NCBI RefSeq assembly: GCF_029911635.1
Contig: NZ_JARYTI010000011.1
Span: 62,001 to 126,000, forward strand
Reading direction: 5' to 3'
DNA: 64,000 bases
Source of the DNA: Sphingomonas sp. AR_OL41
GTDB lineage: Bacteria > Pseudomonadota > Alphaproteobacteria > Sphingomonadales > Sphingomonadaceae
Positions 52,060 through 60,247 of the stretch are shown here, in pieces; position 1 is the first letter of the stretch, and each line of letters starts with the position of its first letter. A program made the position numbers and the translations under genes. A model generated the notes under the pieces. It worked only from the letters and a program-made list of their open reading frames with translations. It searched no databases and was not told the origin of the DNA.

Positions 52060-52749
52060 ATGATGACGGCACTTCCCTATACGATCATGCCGGTGATGGC
52101 AGTCTTCATCGGCGCTGTCGTCGCTGTACTGCGCAAGCCCGGGCCGGCGCTCACCAGCGCCATTCAGCACCTCGCCGCCGGGGTCGTGTTCGCGGCTGCC
52201 GCCGTCGAGATACTGCCGCAGGAGATGCACGGCGCAGCGCCGCTCGCGACGCTCATCGGTGGCGCGCTTGGCGTCGTCGCCATGCTCTCGCTCAAGTCGA
52301 TCGAGGGCCGCATCGGCGGGCCCCTCGGGATGCTCGGTGCGGTTGGCACCGATATCCTGATCGACGGCCTTGTGCTTGGTCTCGCTTTCATCGCCGGCGC
52401 CAAGGCCGGGCTCCTGCTAACGATCGCGCTCACGTTTGAAGTGCTGTTCCTCGGCGTGACGGTTACCGAGGGCCTTGGCGAGACGGTGCGCTCGAAGGCG
52501 AAGATCGTCGCGATCACGACAGGAATTGGGCTTCTGATGCCACTGGGTGCGTTGCTGGCTACGCCGGTTGCGCTGTTTCCGCCGGTCGTGATTACGGGGT
52601 TTCTCAGTTTCGGCCTGATCGCGCTTCTCTATCTGGTTACCGAGGAACTGCTGGTCGAAGCGCACGAAAAGCCGGACAGCCCGCTCATCAGCGCCATGTT
52701 CTTTGTTGGTTTCCTTTCCTTGCTGCTGCTTGAGGAGGTTATCGCCTGA
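52060..52749 (+). CDS. ZIP-family metal transporter
   Basis: A 229-residue membrane protein with eight predicted helices of the ZIP family. Helix IV-V signatures are IQHLAAGVVFAAAAVEILPQE and TDILIDGLVLGLAFIAGAKA, with a TFEVLFLGVTVTEGLGE segment. ZIPs usually move Zn/Fe/Mn into the cytosol, but this short form in a resistance locus might act otherwise. ATG 52060 (MMTALPY) is preceded by weak ribosome sequences. It stands between the CDF and FTR1 genes. Confidence 0.83.
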   Translation: MMTALPYTIMPVMAVFIGAVVAVLRKPGPALTSAIQHLAAGVVFAAAAVEILPQEMHGAAPLATLIGGALGVVAMLSLKSIEGRIGGPLGMLGAVGTDILIDGLVLGLAFIAGAKAGLLLTIALTFEVLFLGVTVTEGLGETVRSKAKIVAITTGIGLLMPLGALLATPVALFPPVVITGFLSFGLIALLYLVTEELLVEAHEKPDSPLISAMFFVGFLSLLLLEEVIA

Positions 52750-52830
52750 TCGTTGCGGGCCTGCCAACCCACGAACAGTTGTGCCGAAGGCGTCTGGACA
52801 CGCTAATGCGAATCCATAGCGAAAAACCGC

Positions 52831-52861
52831 TTGACCCTATAGTCGCTAGAGACTGTATCGC
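52831..52861 (+). promoter_or_regulatory. PbrR/ZntR-type operator/promoter before FTR1 gene
   Basis: TTGACC (52831-52836) and TATCGC (52856-52861) are 19 bp apart with the partial dyad CTATAGTCGCTAGAG in the spacer. This closely follows the Cupriavidus PbrR operator layout (TTGACTCTATAGTAACTAGAG), and the downstream gene resembles PbrT. The MerR gene at 50834 is the candidate activator. Confidence 0.7.
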
Positions 52862-52922
52862 ACCGCAAATGATCATGGTCTTTCACCCGCGTGCAACGCC
52901 GGGCGCCAGTTCCACCGGGGCG

Positions 52923-54872
52923 ATGGGGCGGCCGCTCGCTCGCGGCACCGCCACTATCGCGATGGCGCTCTTTGCCCTGCTCCTTGCGCTGTTCGGGGCT
53001 GTCGCGCCCGCCAGCGCGCAGGCGGATGACGTCCAGACAGCCTGGCGCCTGCTCGACTATATGGCTGTCGACTATGGCGGCGCAGTCGCCGACGGCAAAA
53101 TCAAGAGCGCTTCCGAATATGCGGAGATGACCGAATTCGCGGCGTCGGTGACGTCCCGAATGTCCGCGCTCGCGCCCGGCGCGAAACGTGCCGGGCTGAT
53201 CGAAGCGGCGAAGAACCTGCAGCAAGCCGTTGCGCGCAAGACGCAGCCGGCGGAGATCGCCCGACTGGCTCATGGCATCGCCGCTGATTTGCTCACCGCC
53301 TATCCTGTGCCGCTCGCCCCGAATAGGGCGCCCGACATGGCGCGCGGCGACGCGCTTTTTGCGACGAATTGCGCCGCCTGCCACGGCGCGGCGGGCGACG
53401 GCCACGGCCCGAACGCAGCGAAGCTCGCGACCCCGCCCATTGCGTTCACCGATCTCGGTCGGGCGCGGCAGCGCAGCCCTTTCGCGCTTTATCAGGTCAT
53501 CACCCAGGGCCTCGACGGTACAGCCATGCAGAGCTTCGCCGGCCTGCCTGACCAGGACCGCTGGGCGCTCGCCTTTCGCGCAGGCGGGTTCGCCTTCACA
53601 GAGGCGCAGGCAAGGGAAGGCGAACGAGTTTGGAAAAGCGATACCGCCCTTCGCACCGCTATTCCGGATCTGAAGACGCTGACCTCCCTGACCCCGGCCA
53701 CCCTCGCCGCCCGAATTGGCGAAGCGAAAGCGGATGCGGTGATCGCCTATTTGCGCCGCCACCCGGACGCAGTGGTTCAGCAGGCGCCGGGGTCCCTGCT
53801 CGTCGCGCGTGACAAGCTCGCCGCAAGCTTCGCAGCCTATCGGACGGGCGACCGCAAACAGGCTCGCGAGCTCGCCCTTTCCGCGTATCTGGACGGTTTC
53901 GAACCGATCGAACCGACACTGACCGCGCGCGATGCGACGCTGATGAACCGGATCGAAGGTGCGATGGGCGAGTATCGCGCTGCGGTCGATCACGGCGCGC
54001 CGGCGAGCGACCTCGCAATCCGCATCCAGGTCCTTGGCGGGCTGTTCGACGATGCCGAAGCCGCGCTCGCCCCGTCAGCGTCGAGCAGCGCATCGACCTT
54101 CTTCGGCGCGTTCACTATTCTGCTGCGTGAGGGTCTGGAGGCGCTGCTGATCGTGGTTGCGATGATCGCATTCCTCCGCAAGGCCGAACGCGGCACCGAG
54201 CTTCCCTATGTTCATGCCGGATGGATCGGTGCGCTCCTCGCAGGTGCCCTGACCTGGGCGGTCGCCACCTTCGCGATCGGCATCAGCGGCGCCAGTCGTG
54301 AACTGACCGAAGGCTTCGGGTCGCTGTTCGCAGCGGTCGTACTGCTGTCGGTCGGCATCTGGATGCACGGCAAGTCGCAGGCGGACCGGTGGCAGCGTTA
54401 CATCCGCGAGAAGATGGCGCGCGCGATCCCCGGCAACTCGGGCTGGTTCCTGTTCGGACTGGCGTTTGTGGTCGTCTACCGCGAGGTGTTCGAGACGATC
54501 CTGTTCTATGCCGCGCTATGGACCCAGGGCAATGGCGGTGTGCTCCTCGCAGGCGCCGGATCGGCCTGCCTGATGCTGGCGGCGATCGCCTGGGCCATGT
54601 TGCGCTACAGCCGGACTCTGCCGATCGCGCAGTTCTTTCGCTACAGCGCCTGGTTGATGGCGGTTCTCACCGTCGTCCTCGCCGGAAAGGGCGTTGCAGC
54701 GCTCCAGGAGGCCGGCATCATCGATATCGCGCCAATCGCCAGCGTGCCCAGGATCTCGATGCTCGGCATCTATCCCACCTTGCAGTCGGTGCTGGCGCAA
54801 CTCCTGATGCTTGTCGCCATCGCCATGGGCTTCGCATGGAACGGCCGGCCTGTGCCGCAGACTCCCGCCTGA
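52923..54872 (+). CDS. Cytochrome c/FTR1-family permease (PbrT-like)
   Basis: A 649-residue protein. The signal/anchor (ALFALLLALFGAVAPASAQ) precedes a helical periplasmic domain, a cytochrome c domain with CAACH (FATNCAACHGAAGDGHGP, ~150), and a C-terminal seven-helix FTR1 domain. FTR1 metal motifs are FTILLREGLEALLIV and FVVVYREVFETILFY (REGLE and RExxE). The same fusion describes PbrT, a Pb(II) uptake protein of lead operons, and related iron permeases. Because the operator lies at 52831-52861, ATG 52923 is preferred; starts at 52869/52875 would be nearly leaderless, and the earlier ATG lies upstream of the promoter. Confidence 0.82.
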   Translation: MGRPLARGTATIAMALFALLLALFGAVAPASAQADDVQTAWRLLDYMAVDYGGAVADGKIKSASEYAEMTEFAASVTSRMSALAPGAKRAGLIEAAKNLQQAVARKTQPAEIARLAHGIAADLLTAYPVPLAPNRAPDMARGDALFATNCAACHGAAGDGHGPNAAKLATPPIAFTDLGRARQRSPFALYQVITQGLDGTAMQSFAGLPDQDRWALAFRAGGFAFTEAQAREGERVWKSDTALRTAIPDLKTLTSLTPATLAARIGEAKADAVIAYLRRHPDAVVQQAPGSLLVARDKLAASFAAYRTGDRKQARELALSAYLDGFEPIEPTLTARDATLMNRIEGAMGEYRAAVDHGAPASDLAIRIQVLGGLFDDAEAALAPSASSSASTFFGAFTILLREGLEALLIVVAMIAFLRKAERGTELPYVHAGWIGALLAGALTWAVATFAIGISGASRELTEGFGSLFAAVVLLSVGIWMHGKSQADRWQRYIREKMARAIPGNSGWFLFGLAFVVVYREVFETILFYAALWTQGNGGVLLAGAGSACLMLAAIAWAMLRYSRTLPIAQFFRYSAWLMAVLTVVLAGKGVAALQEAGIIDIAPIASVPRISMLGIYPTLQSVLAQLLMLVAIAMGFAWNGRPVPQTPA

Positions 54873-55082
54873 AAAGGCAAAGGCCGTCAGGAGGCCGCGC
54901 TGCGGTAGCGGTGTTGCCGTACCGCGCCGACCCGCGGGAATCCCCTTGAGGATCAGGCGCAGCAGGTTCCCTGGCTGCGCTCCAGGTGGCGGGGGGGAGC
55001 GGCGCCGTACGAACAGAATGTGCAGCAATCCCGTGGTTTGGGCTGAAGCACGACCTGCGGCCCAGCGGCCTCCCGATCAGCG

Positions 55083-56087
55083 TTACCGGGTAACCAGCAC
55101 CGAGATCGAGGCGGCCACCTCACCGCGCGCCGGGGCCGCGACGAACAACCTGTGCAGCTCTGGTGCGAACAAACCGGTGCGCGCGCCGCTCGCGGTGGTG
55201 ACGCGCACCGTGGCCATCCTGGTCGGGGTGACCGACACGACATCGACGTGACCCGCGCCGCACACCACATATATTCGCGCGTCGTCGACAAAGAGATCGT
55301 CAGCGTCGCCGCAGATGCCCTGCATGGACAGCTGGGCACCACTCGCCGCGTCGTAGCGCGCCAGCGCGGCGGGCAGGCGATAGGCGACCGCGAACCAGCC
55401 GCCGCTGGACGCGACCGATAAGGGGAAGTTCAGCCGATGCGTCCCGGTCGGCCAGCGGGCGGTCACGCGGCCGCTGTCGATATCGCCCGCAACGATGACG
55501 CCGCGATCGGGCACATTGACCAGCACGCGCGCCCCGATCAACCGAAATCCCTCGGGATGACCGGGCAGGGTCAGCCGGCCGATCACGCGCGGCGTATCCG
55601 GATCGATCACCGCCAGTCCGCCACTGCCATAGCCCACCACGACATGGCCGTTGCGCGGATCGATCCGGATATTGTCGGCGTCGTCGCCGAGTTCCAATCG
55701 CGCCACTTCGTGCAGGTCGTCTCCGGCGTAGAAACGCACGCTGCCGTCGCCGCTCGCCACTACCAGCCGTCGTGCGGCGGCCAGGTAAGCGACGCCTTGG
55801 GGTTCGTGCAGCCCGGCGATGCGCCCGGTGACTTTGCCGCTGGCAAGATCGACGCGGTCGACGCTGCCATTGCCATATTCGGCGACGAACAGGACGCGGT
55901 CGGCGAGATCGAGCGCGAGATGGTCGATCCGACCCTTCACATCAGTCAGCGCGATCGTCCGCTCCAGCCGGAGCGGCGATGCCGGGTCGTTCGGCGAGAC
56001 GCTGCGCGGCCCGGCATGGCAGCCCGTCGATGAAACGAGCCCAACAATCGCGACCACGATCCTGCCGATGATCGCGACGCGCCTCAT
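55083..56087 (-). CDS. YncE-like beta-propeller lipoprotein
   Basis: A 334-residue exported seven-bladed propeller of the YncE/40-residue-repeat type. The lipobox is VGLVSSTGCHAG (Cys23). Blade repeats include DRVLFVAEYGNGSVDRVDLA, RLVVASGDGSVRFYAG, GHVVVGYGSGGLAVIDPDTP and ARVLVNVPDRGVIVAGDIDS. The role is unknown. Its start overlaps the upstream superoxide dismutase stop, so the two are co-transcribed. Confidence 0.82.
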   Translation of the reverse strand: MRRVAIIGRIVVAIVGLVSSTGCHAGPRSVSPNDPASPLRLERTIALTDVKGRIDHLALDLADRVLFVAEYGNGSVDRVDLASGKVTGRIAGLHEPQGVAYLAAARRLVVASGDGSVRFYAGDDLHEVARLELGDDADNIRIDPRNGHVVVGYGSGGLAVIDPDTPRVIGRLTLPGHPEGFRLIGARVLVNVPDRGVIVAGDIDSGRVTARWPTGTHRLNFPLSVASSGGWFAVAYRLPAALARYDAASGAQLSMQGICGDADDLFVDDARIYVVCGAGHVDVVSVTPTRMATVRVTTASGARTGLFAPELHRLFVAAPARGEVAASISVLVTR

Positions 56088-56800
56088 CGGCCGGCCGCGG
56101 CCTTGAAGCGCGTATCGGCCGAAGTCCAGTTCACCGCACCCATGAAGGCGTCGACATAAGCCGCAGCTTTCGCGCCGTAATCGATCGCATAGGCGTGCTC
56201 ATACATATCGAGGGCGAGCAGCGGGGTGGCGCCGGCCAGGGTCATGCTGTGATCGGCTGCCCATTGGTTGACCAGACGGTTGTCGCGGTGGCTGTAGGTC
56301 AACAGGACCCAGCCCGATCCGCCGCCGAGCGCCTTGCCCATGCCGGCGAACTCGCTGCGCCAGCGCGCGTCACTACCGAAATCGCGCTCCATCGCGGCGG
56401 CGAGCGCGGTGCCCGGACGGGTCGGCGCGCCGAGGCCGGCGAAATAGAGTTCGTGCAGGATCATCGAGTTCCAGGCGATCAGTTCCTCGCGCTTCAAGCC
56501 ATTGAGGACGAAGCCGGGCGCGGTGGCGGGATCGAGCTTGCCGAACTCGGTCGTGATCGCGCCGAGCCGCTTCACCGCACCGACATAATTATTGTCGTGG
56601 TGGCTGGTCAGCAGCTTGGCCGACAGGCCGGTGATCGACGCCGGATCAAAGGGAAGCGGTTGCGGCGCGAAGCCTGGAGCAAGCGCAGGCGGCGTCGTGT
56701 TTGCGGATGCCCCTCCGCCAGCCAGACCAGTAATCGCCGCTGCGCCAATGGTGGCGCCGGTGGCCAGCAAGCTTCTGCGATCAATTCCGTTATCGCTCAT
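56084..56800 (-). CDS. Exported Fe/Mn superoxide dismutase
   Basis: A 238-residue Fe/Mn superoxide dismutase with a twin-arginine signal (DRRSLLATGATIGAAAITG), unusual as most Fe/Mn-SODs are cytosolic. Metal ligands are visible as LLTSHHDNNYVGAVKR (His), WNSMILHELYFAGLG (His) and LLALDMYEHAYAIDYGAKAA (Asp, His). ATG 56800 has AAGGAGACAG upstream. It would protect the periplasm from superoxide, which fits a copper-stress region. Confidence 0.87.
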   Translation of the reverse strand: MSDNGIDRRSLLATGATIGAAAITGLAGGGASANTTPPALAPGFAPQPLPFDPASITGLSAKLLTSHHDNNYVGAVKRLGAITTEFGKLDPATAPGFVLNGLKREELIAWNSMILHELYFAGLGAPTRPGTALAAAMERDFGSDARWRSEFAGMGKALGGGSGWVLLTYSHRDNRLVNQWAADHSMTLAGATPLLALDMYEHAYAIDYGAKAAAYVDAFMGAVNWTSADTRFKAAAGR

Positions 56801-56826
56801 CTTCTGTCTCCTTAAGGCCCCGGCAA

Positions 56827-56912
56827 TTCTCCGCGATCGACATGTTAGCGCCTCGCGGCTCCCAAGCCGGGAGGAGCGCACAATAGCAGCAGCGCGACGA
56901 GCGCGAAGCCCT
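56827..56912 (-). pseudogene. Relic of MFS transporter 3' end
   Basis: The minus strand reads GFALVALLLLCAPPGLGAAR followed by Arg and TAA (56845-56847). The MFS protein at 60248-61438 ends GFALVALLLLCIPRGLGDAR plus Arg. The downstream flank TTCTCCGCGATCGA is also shared, so about 86 bp including flank are homologous to 60234-60319. Sequence similarity stops abruptly at the 56912 side. This is a remnant of a duplicated or recombined copy. Confidence 0.7.
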
Positions 56913-56984
56913 GCATGAGGATCGGTGCAGGCCCGGTTGACAGGTGGCGCTTCCGCATGGCGGCCGCCTGGATCGATCTCGTCG

Positions 56985-57140
56985 CTATGACCCGAAGACG
57001 CGGGTCGGATCCAGACGTAGTACCGGGCGAATGCTCATCAGTGCGGCACCGGCCGCGAGGAACCCGTTCGCGGCGCAGAGTCCAATCCGGATCCCTGTTC
57101 CAAGCAATCCGGCGGTGCCGGCCCGGGCGAGGACCGTCGA
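56985..57140 (-). pseudogene. Possible ABC-permease (FtsX-type) C-terminal fragment
   Basis: A minus-strand frame ending at TAG 56985-56987 reads GTGIRIGLCAANGFLAAGAA, then LMSIRPVLRLDPTRVFGS. Permeases of the MacB/DevC kind often end with a membrane helix and an arginine/LDP-x2-VF tail. The open frame fades upstream near 57140 without a start. The call is tentative. Confidence 0.35.
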
Positions 57141-57456
57141 TCGATGGGCCCCCTTCCTCGTCTCAATTTTTTGGACTTACAGATCAATTCGGCAGGCGTT
57201 GTCGGGGCGGGACTCTCTTCAGCGCCGGTCCTCATCGCTCGGCATCGCAAAATCGCGCCCTCGAGCCGCTATCCGGTAGCGATCATGTCGCGGCCGGTGA
57301 AACGCTCCTCCCGGCGGCCACCCTTGCCGAGCACGACCAGCCCTCATGGGCGGCAGAGACACGTTCGAACGCCCGTTATTGTGGCATTCGCAACTGGTTT
57401 CGAGGGGTGAAGGCGACAGCCGCGTATATGTTGCGATACCTCAGAGGAGTGAAGCC
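57141..57456. other. Non-coding stretch upstream of Met/His-rich protein
   Basis: This 316-bp region has no supported gene. An AT-rich patch (CAATTTTTTGGACTTACAG near 57162-57180) and the last 50 bp before 57457 could hold the promoter of the downstream gene. Overlapping frames look like remnants or shadows. Confidence 0.35.
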
Positions 57457-57912
57457 ATGAAGACGACCATCGTCGCCGCACTGACCGCCGTTTCCTTGGT
57501 GGCCGCCTCCACCGCAATCGCCCAGCCCGCTCCGGATCACCACTCGGGCGGGCGCTCCGCACATCGGCACGCAACCCATGCGAAGCCGAGCCATACGCAT
57601 CGGCACTCGGCAACGGCTGCGCCGTGCGCCGGTGGTGCTCAGGGCATGATGGGCATGGGCGGTATGCAGAGGAATATGAGCGCGATGATGACGGATATGA
57701 GCGCCATGATGAACAGCACGAGCGATCCGTCGATGAAGGCGCGAATGCAAAAGATGCATGGTCAGATGGCCGGGATGATGGCCAACATGCAGAAAATGGG
57801 CGGCATGATGGGTGGCGCGATGATGCAGGGCGGAGCGAGCGAGGGCAGCACACCGTCGGTTGCGCCGTCTCCCGCACCTGAAGATCACTCAGTTCATCAC
57901 CCGAACCAGTAA
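57457..57912 (+). CDS. Secreted Met/His-rich protein
   Basis: A 151-residue exported protein. The signal peptide MKTTIVAALTAVSLVAASTA ends IAQ. A His-rich section (DHHSGGRSAHRHATHAKPSH, THRHS) is followed by a Met-rich helical part (GMMGMGGMQRNMSAMMTDMS, MKARMQKMHGQMAGMM, MMGGAMMQGG). ATG 57457 has AGAGGAG upstream. The composition suggests periplasmic Cu/Ag binding like SilE/PcoE-type buffers, but no family is recognised. Confidence 0.72.
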   Translation: MKTTIVAALTAVSLVAASTAIAQPAPDHHSGGRSAHRHATHAKPSHTHRHSATAAPCAGGAQGMMGMGGMQRNMSAMMTDMSAMMNSTSDPSMKARMQKMHGQMAGMMANMQKMGGMMGGAMMQGGASEGSTPSVAPSPAPEDHSVHHPNQ

Positions 57913-57924
57913 CATCGGCGCTTA

Positions 57925-58104
57925 TTGACCGGGGTTGCCTCGGTTGCCGTCGCCCTGTCGTTGTTCACTTCCGCGTTCGCGGCATCCGCAGGCCAGTTCA
58001 TTGGGATCCGGTTGTCGCGAACAATGGGCCAGCATGGTGAGACGGGCCGCCTGTCCGCAGCGCCGCGGAGGAGCCGGCTGAAGTGCCGGCATGTGCCGAT
58101 GTAG
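57925..58104 (+). CDS. Possible small exported protein or fragment
   Basis: From TTG 57925 a 59-codon frame reads LTGVASVAVALSLFTSAFAA, then SAGQFIGIRLSRTMGQ and a basic tail to TAG 58104. The opening looks like a signal peptide, but no ribosome site precedes it and no family is recognised. It may be a decayed gene. Confidence 0.3.
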   Translation: MTGVASVAVALSLFTSAFAASAGQFIGIRLSRTMGQHGETGRLSAAPRRSRLKCRHVPM

Positions 58105-58140
58105 TGATTGTTTTTCTGACGTTCACGGGAGGAGGCCGAC

Positions 58141-58254
58141 ATGATGTATGGCATGGGCTGGGGAATGGGCGGGGTCGGCTGGGTGGTACTGATCTTGGCG
58201 GTTCTGGGAATCGCCGCACTGATCAAATATTTGATGTCCGAACGAAAGGACTGA
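58141..58254 (+). CDS. 37-residue small membrane protein
   Basis: A very short gene with a strong ribosome site (GGAGGAGGCCGAC before ATG 58141). The product is MMYGMGWGMGG, a single hydrophobic helix (VGWVVLILAVLGIAALIKYL) and a charged MSERKD end. Met-Gly-Trp-rich N-termini and one membrane span are common in tiny proteins of copper clusters. It is probably expressed with the upstream Met/His-rich gene. Confidence 0.65.
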   Translation: MMYGMGWGMGGVGWVVLILAVLGIAALIKYLMSERKD

Positions 58255-58422
58255 AAATGGCGTCAACGAAGCGAAGCCGCCCCTAGAATAGGTCTAGCCT
58301 GCTTTGCATCTCAGCCATGTGAAACATTACGCCGCGCGCCGGAATTATTGACTGTGAGTCTTCGCGTCAGAGTCGAGGGTTTTGATTTCACCGCCGTCCC
58401 CTCTGATCATTGAGAATTCCAT

Positions 58423-59823
58423 ATGCACGATGCCCTGACTTTGACGCCTCTTGCGGGGGCGGCAAGGGTATCTCTCGCACGCCCTCTGGCTCTGGGCTTT
58501 TGTGCAGCAACGATCCTGTTGGGTACCTCTTCCAACGCCGCTCAGTCGCAGTGTCCGCCGAGCGAACGCTGGAATCCTGATATGAAGATGTGCATGCCCG
58601 ACAGGCAGGCAGCTCCGGGAATCATTGTCGGCGGTCCACAGCCCAATCCAGGACCGACAACGGCTCCAGATGCAAGCCCTGCTGCCACGTCGGCCCAACG
58701 CGTCGCAGATCGTCCACCAATGTCCAGCGCAGGCATGGACATGACTGATCGGGGAAAGCCCGCATCCTCGTTCATGCTGCAGGTCAATCAATTTGCGGTC
58801 TATTCGCAGACAACTGGCGCGCGCGGCCAGTCACGCCTGACTGGCCCTGGCAGCTGGATGCTGATGTACGACCACGACCTGACACCGGATAATCACTTGA
58901 GCGTCAGCTTGATGGCGTCGCCCGAGCAATTGACGGTCGGCGACAGGGGGACGCCGCAACTCCTGCAAACCGAAAATATCGATAATATGCATGCCCATGA
59001 CACGCTCATGGCTCTGGAGGTCCGGGATGTTATCGCGCTTGGTTCAGGCGGCGACCAGCAACTGACTTTTCTGTTTGCTCCCCGCGGGGCAGCTGCGATT
59101 GGCCCCGTCCCGTTCATGCATCGTCAGTCCGCAGAGGGAAATCCAGATGCGCCGCTCGGCCACGGGCTGCAGGATGGGTTCCATGACGCTTCAACCGTGC
59201 TTGGCATCGGATATCATTTTGCGCGAACCACAATTGAGGCGACGGCGTTCAGCGGTGCCGCGGTGAGCTGGCCGCTGCCTCTGCACGGCCCGGATTCCTT
59301 CGCCTTCCGCCTCACCCAGGACATTGACGATCACGTCAAGGTGGGAGCGTCCTACGGCGACGTGCTTTCGCCGGATGATGCGGGAGTTGAAAAACACAGC
59401 CAGTTCATATCAGCGTGGCTGGCAACGTCGCACAAGATCGGACAGGGCACGCTGCGATCTTCACTTGTCTGGGCAAGAGGGCGGGATGCCAACAGCGTCT
59501 CTCAAACCAGCCTTCTTGCAGAAGCGGTCTATCAGCGAGGAATGAACGCTCTTTTCGGCAGGGCCGAGATCTTGCAGATCACGCCTCAGCAGCTTGAGGC
59601 CGCGACGATTGGCGGTCAGACGGATCCCAGATGGGTGAAGGCACTTACCCTTGGATACGAGCGGACCCTGCTTGATCAGCATGGCTTCTCGTTGCGCGTT
59701 GGGGGCTCATACACCAAAGACTTCATGCCGCTGGCGTTCAAGCCCGAATATGGCTCGGACCCGGCAGGGTTTAAACTCTTCGTGCGCGTCAAGTTTGCGA
59801 CAAACGAGGGCCACGTCATGTGA
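58423..59823 (+). CDS. Putative outer-membrane protein of copper locus
   Basis: A 466-residue exported protein. After an N-terminal hydrophobic stretch (~20-40) there is QCPPSERWNPDMKMCMPDRQ, a Cys/Met motif seen in some metal-cluster proteins, and a Pro/Ala-rich linker (~65-105). The rest alternates like a beta-barrel (GSWMLMYDHDLTPDNHLSVS, TLMALEVRDVIALG, SFAFRLTQDIDDHVKVGASY) and ends VGGSYTKDFMPLAF...FKLFVRVKF. Base composition is less GC-rich than its neighbours, suggesting separate acquisition. No function can be assigned. ATG 58423 lacks a strong ribosome site. Confidence 0.65.
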   Translation: MHDALTLTPLAGAARVSLARPLALGFCAATILLGTSSNAAQSQCPPSERWNPDMKMCMPDRQAAPGIIVGGPQPNPGPTTAPDASPAATSAQRVADRPPMSSAGMDMTDRGKPASSFMLQVNQFAVYSQTTGARGQSRLTGPGSWMLMYDHDLTPDNHLSVSLMASPEQLTVGDRGTPQLLQTENIDNMHAHDTLMALEVRDVIALGSGGDQQLTFLFAPRGAAAIGPVPFMHRQSAEGNPDAPLGHGLQDGFHDASTVLGIGYHFARTTIEATAFSGAAVSWPLPLHGPDSFAFRLTQDIDDHVKVGASYGDVLSPDDAGVEKHSQFISAWLATSHKIGQGTLRSSLVWARGRDANSVSQTSLLAEAVYQRGMNALFGRAEILQITPQQLEAATIGGQTDPRWVKALTLGYERTLLDQHGFSLRVGGSYTKDFMPLAFKPEYGSDPAGFKLFVRVKFATNEGHVM

Positions 59824-59851
59824 GCATCTCGTGCGCCTGGGGGTCGCCGGG

Positions 59852-59905
59852 TGTCAACCGGCGTGGGATATTGACCCCGTATCGGCGTTGTACATTAACC
59901 CCCAT
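59852..59905 (+). repeat. Isolated IS21-type terminal end (relic)
   Basis: TGTCAACCGGCGTGGGATAT at 59852, followed by TTGACCCCGTATCGG and CATTAACCCCCAT, copies the outside-in pattern of the IS21 end at 821-879 (TGTGAATCGG, ATATTGACCCC, ATCGG, AATTGACCCCC read on the minus strand). No transposase frame follows within the window. It is read as a leftover end of a related element. Confidence 0.5.
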
Positions 59906-60003
59906 GTTTCCGTGTTTCTGGTGTCGGCGACCGTATTGGAATGAGCATCGGCAAGGGTGTGCGACGGCGCAGGGCGTAGCCTGGAGCCGTCACACACCGA
60001 TTT

Positions 60004-60220
60004 GGAGCATTGCATCGCCGATGCGGTCGCTCATGGCGGCGTGATCGCGGATCAGGCGCTGCGCGAATTCAAGTCGTTCACCAAATATCTCTGAAAGTCT
60101 TGAACGACGCAGTCTCTTCCCGACCTGCTCTCGCAGGGTAATGCTTGGCTTTCATCCCGACCGCGATCCTGCTCGGGGCGCTCCACGGGCTCGAGCCCGG
60201 CCAGTCCAAGACGATGATGG
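60004..60220 (+). pseudogene. Frameshifted relic of the rcnR-rcnA junction
   Basis: This 217-bp stretch matches 40774-40991 (end of the CsoR/RcnR-type gene and start of rcnA) almost base for base, including GCGCTGCGCGAATTCAAGTC and CACCAAATATCTCTGAAAG. One base is lost in the rcnA part (GCTTGGCTTTCATCC against GCGTGGCTCTTCATTCC), which shifts the frame. Similarity starts at GGAGCATTG and stops after AAGACGATGATGG. The copy is decayed and cannot be expressed as a functional protein. Confidence 0.85.
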
Positions 60221-60247
60221 GTCGAGCGCTTCTCCGCGATCGAATTG

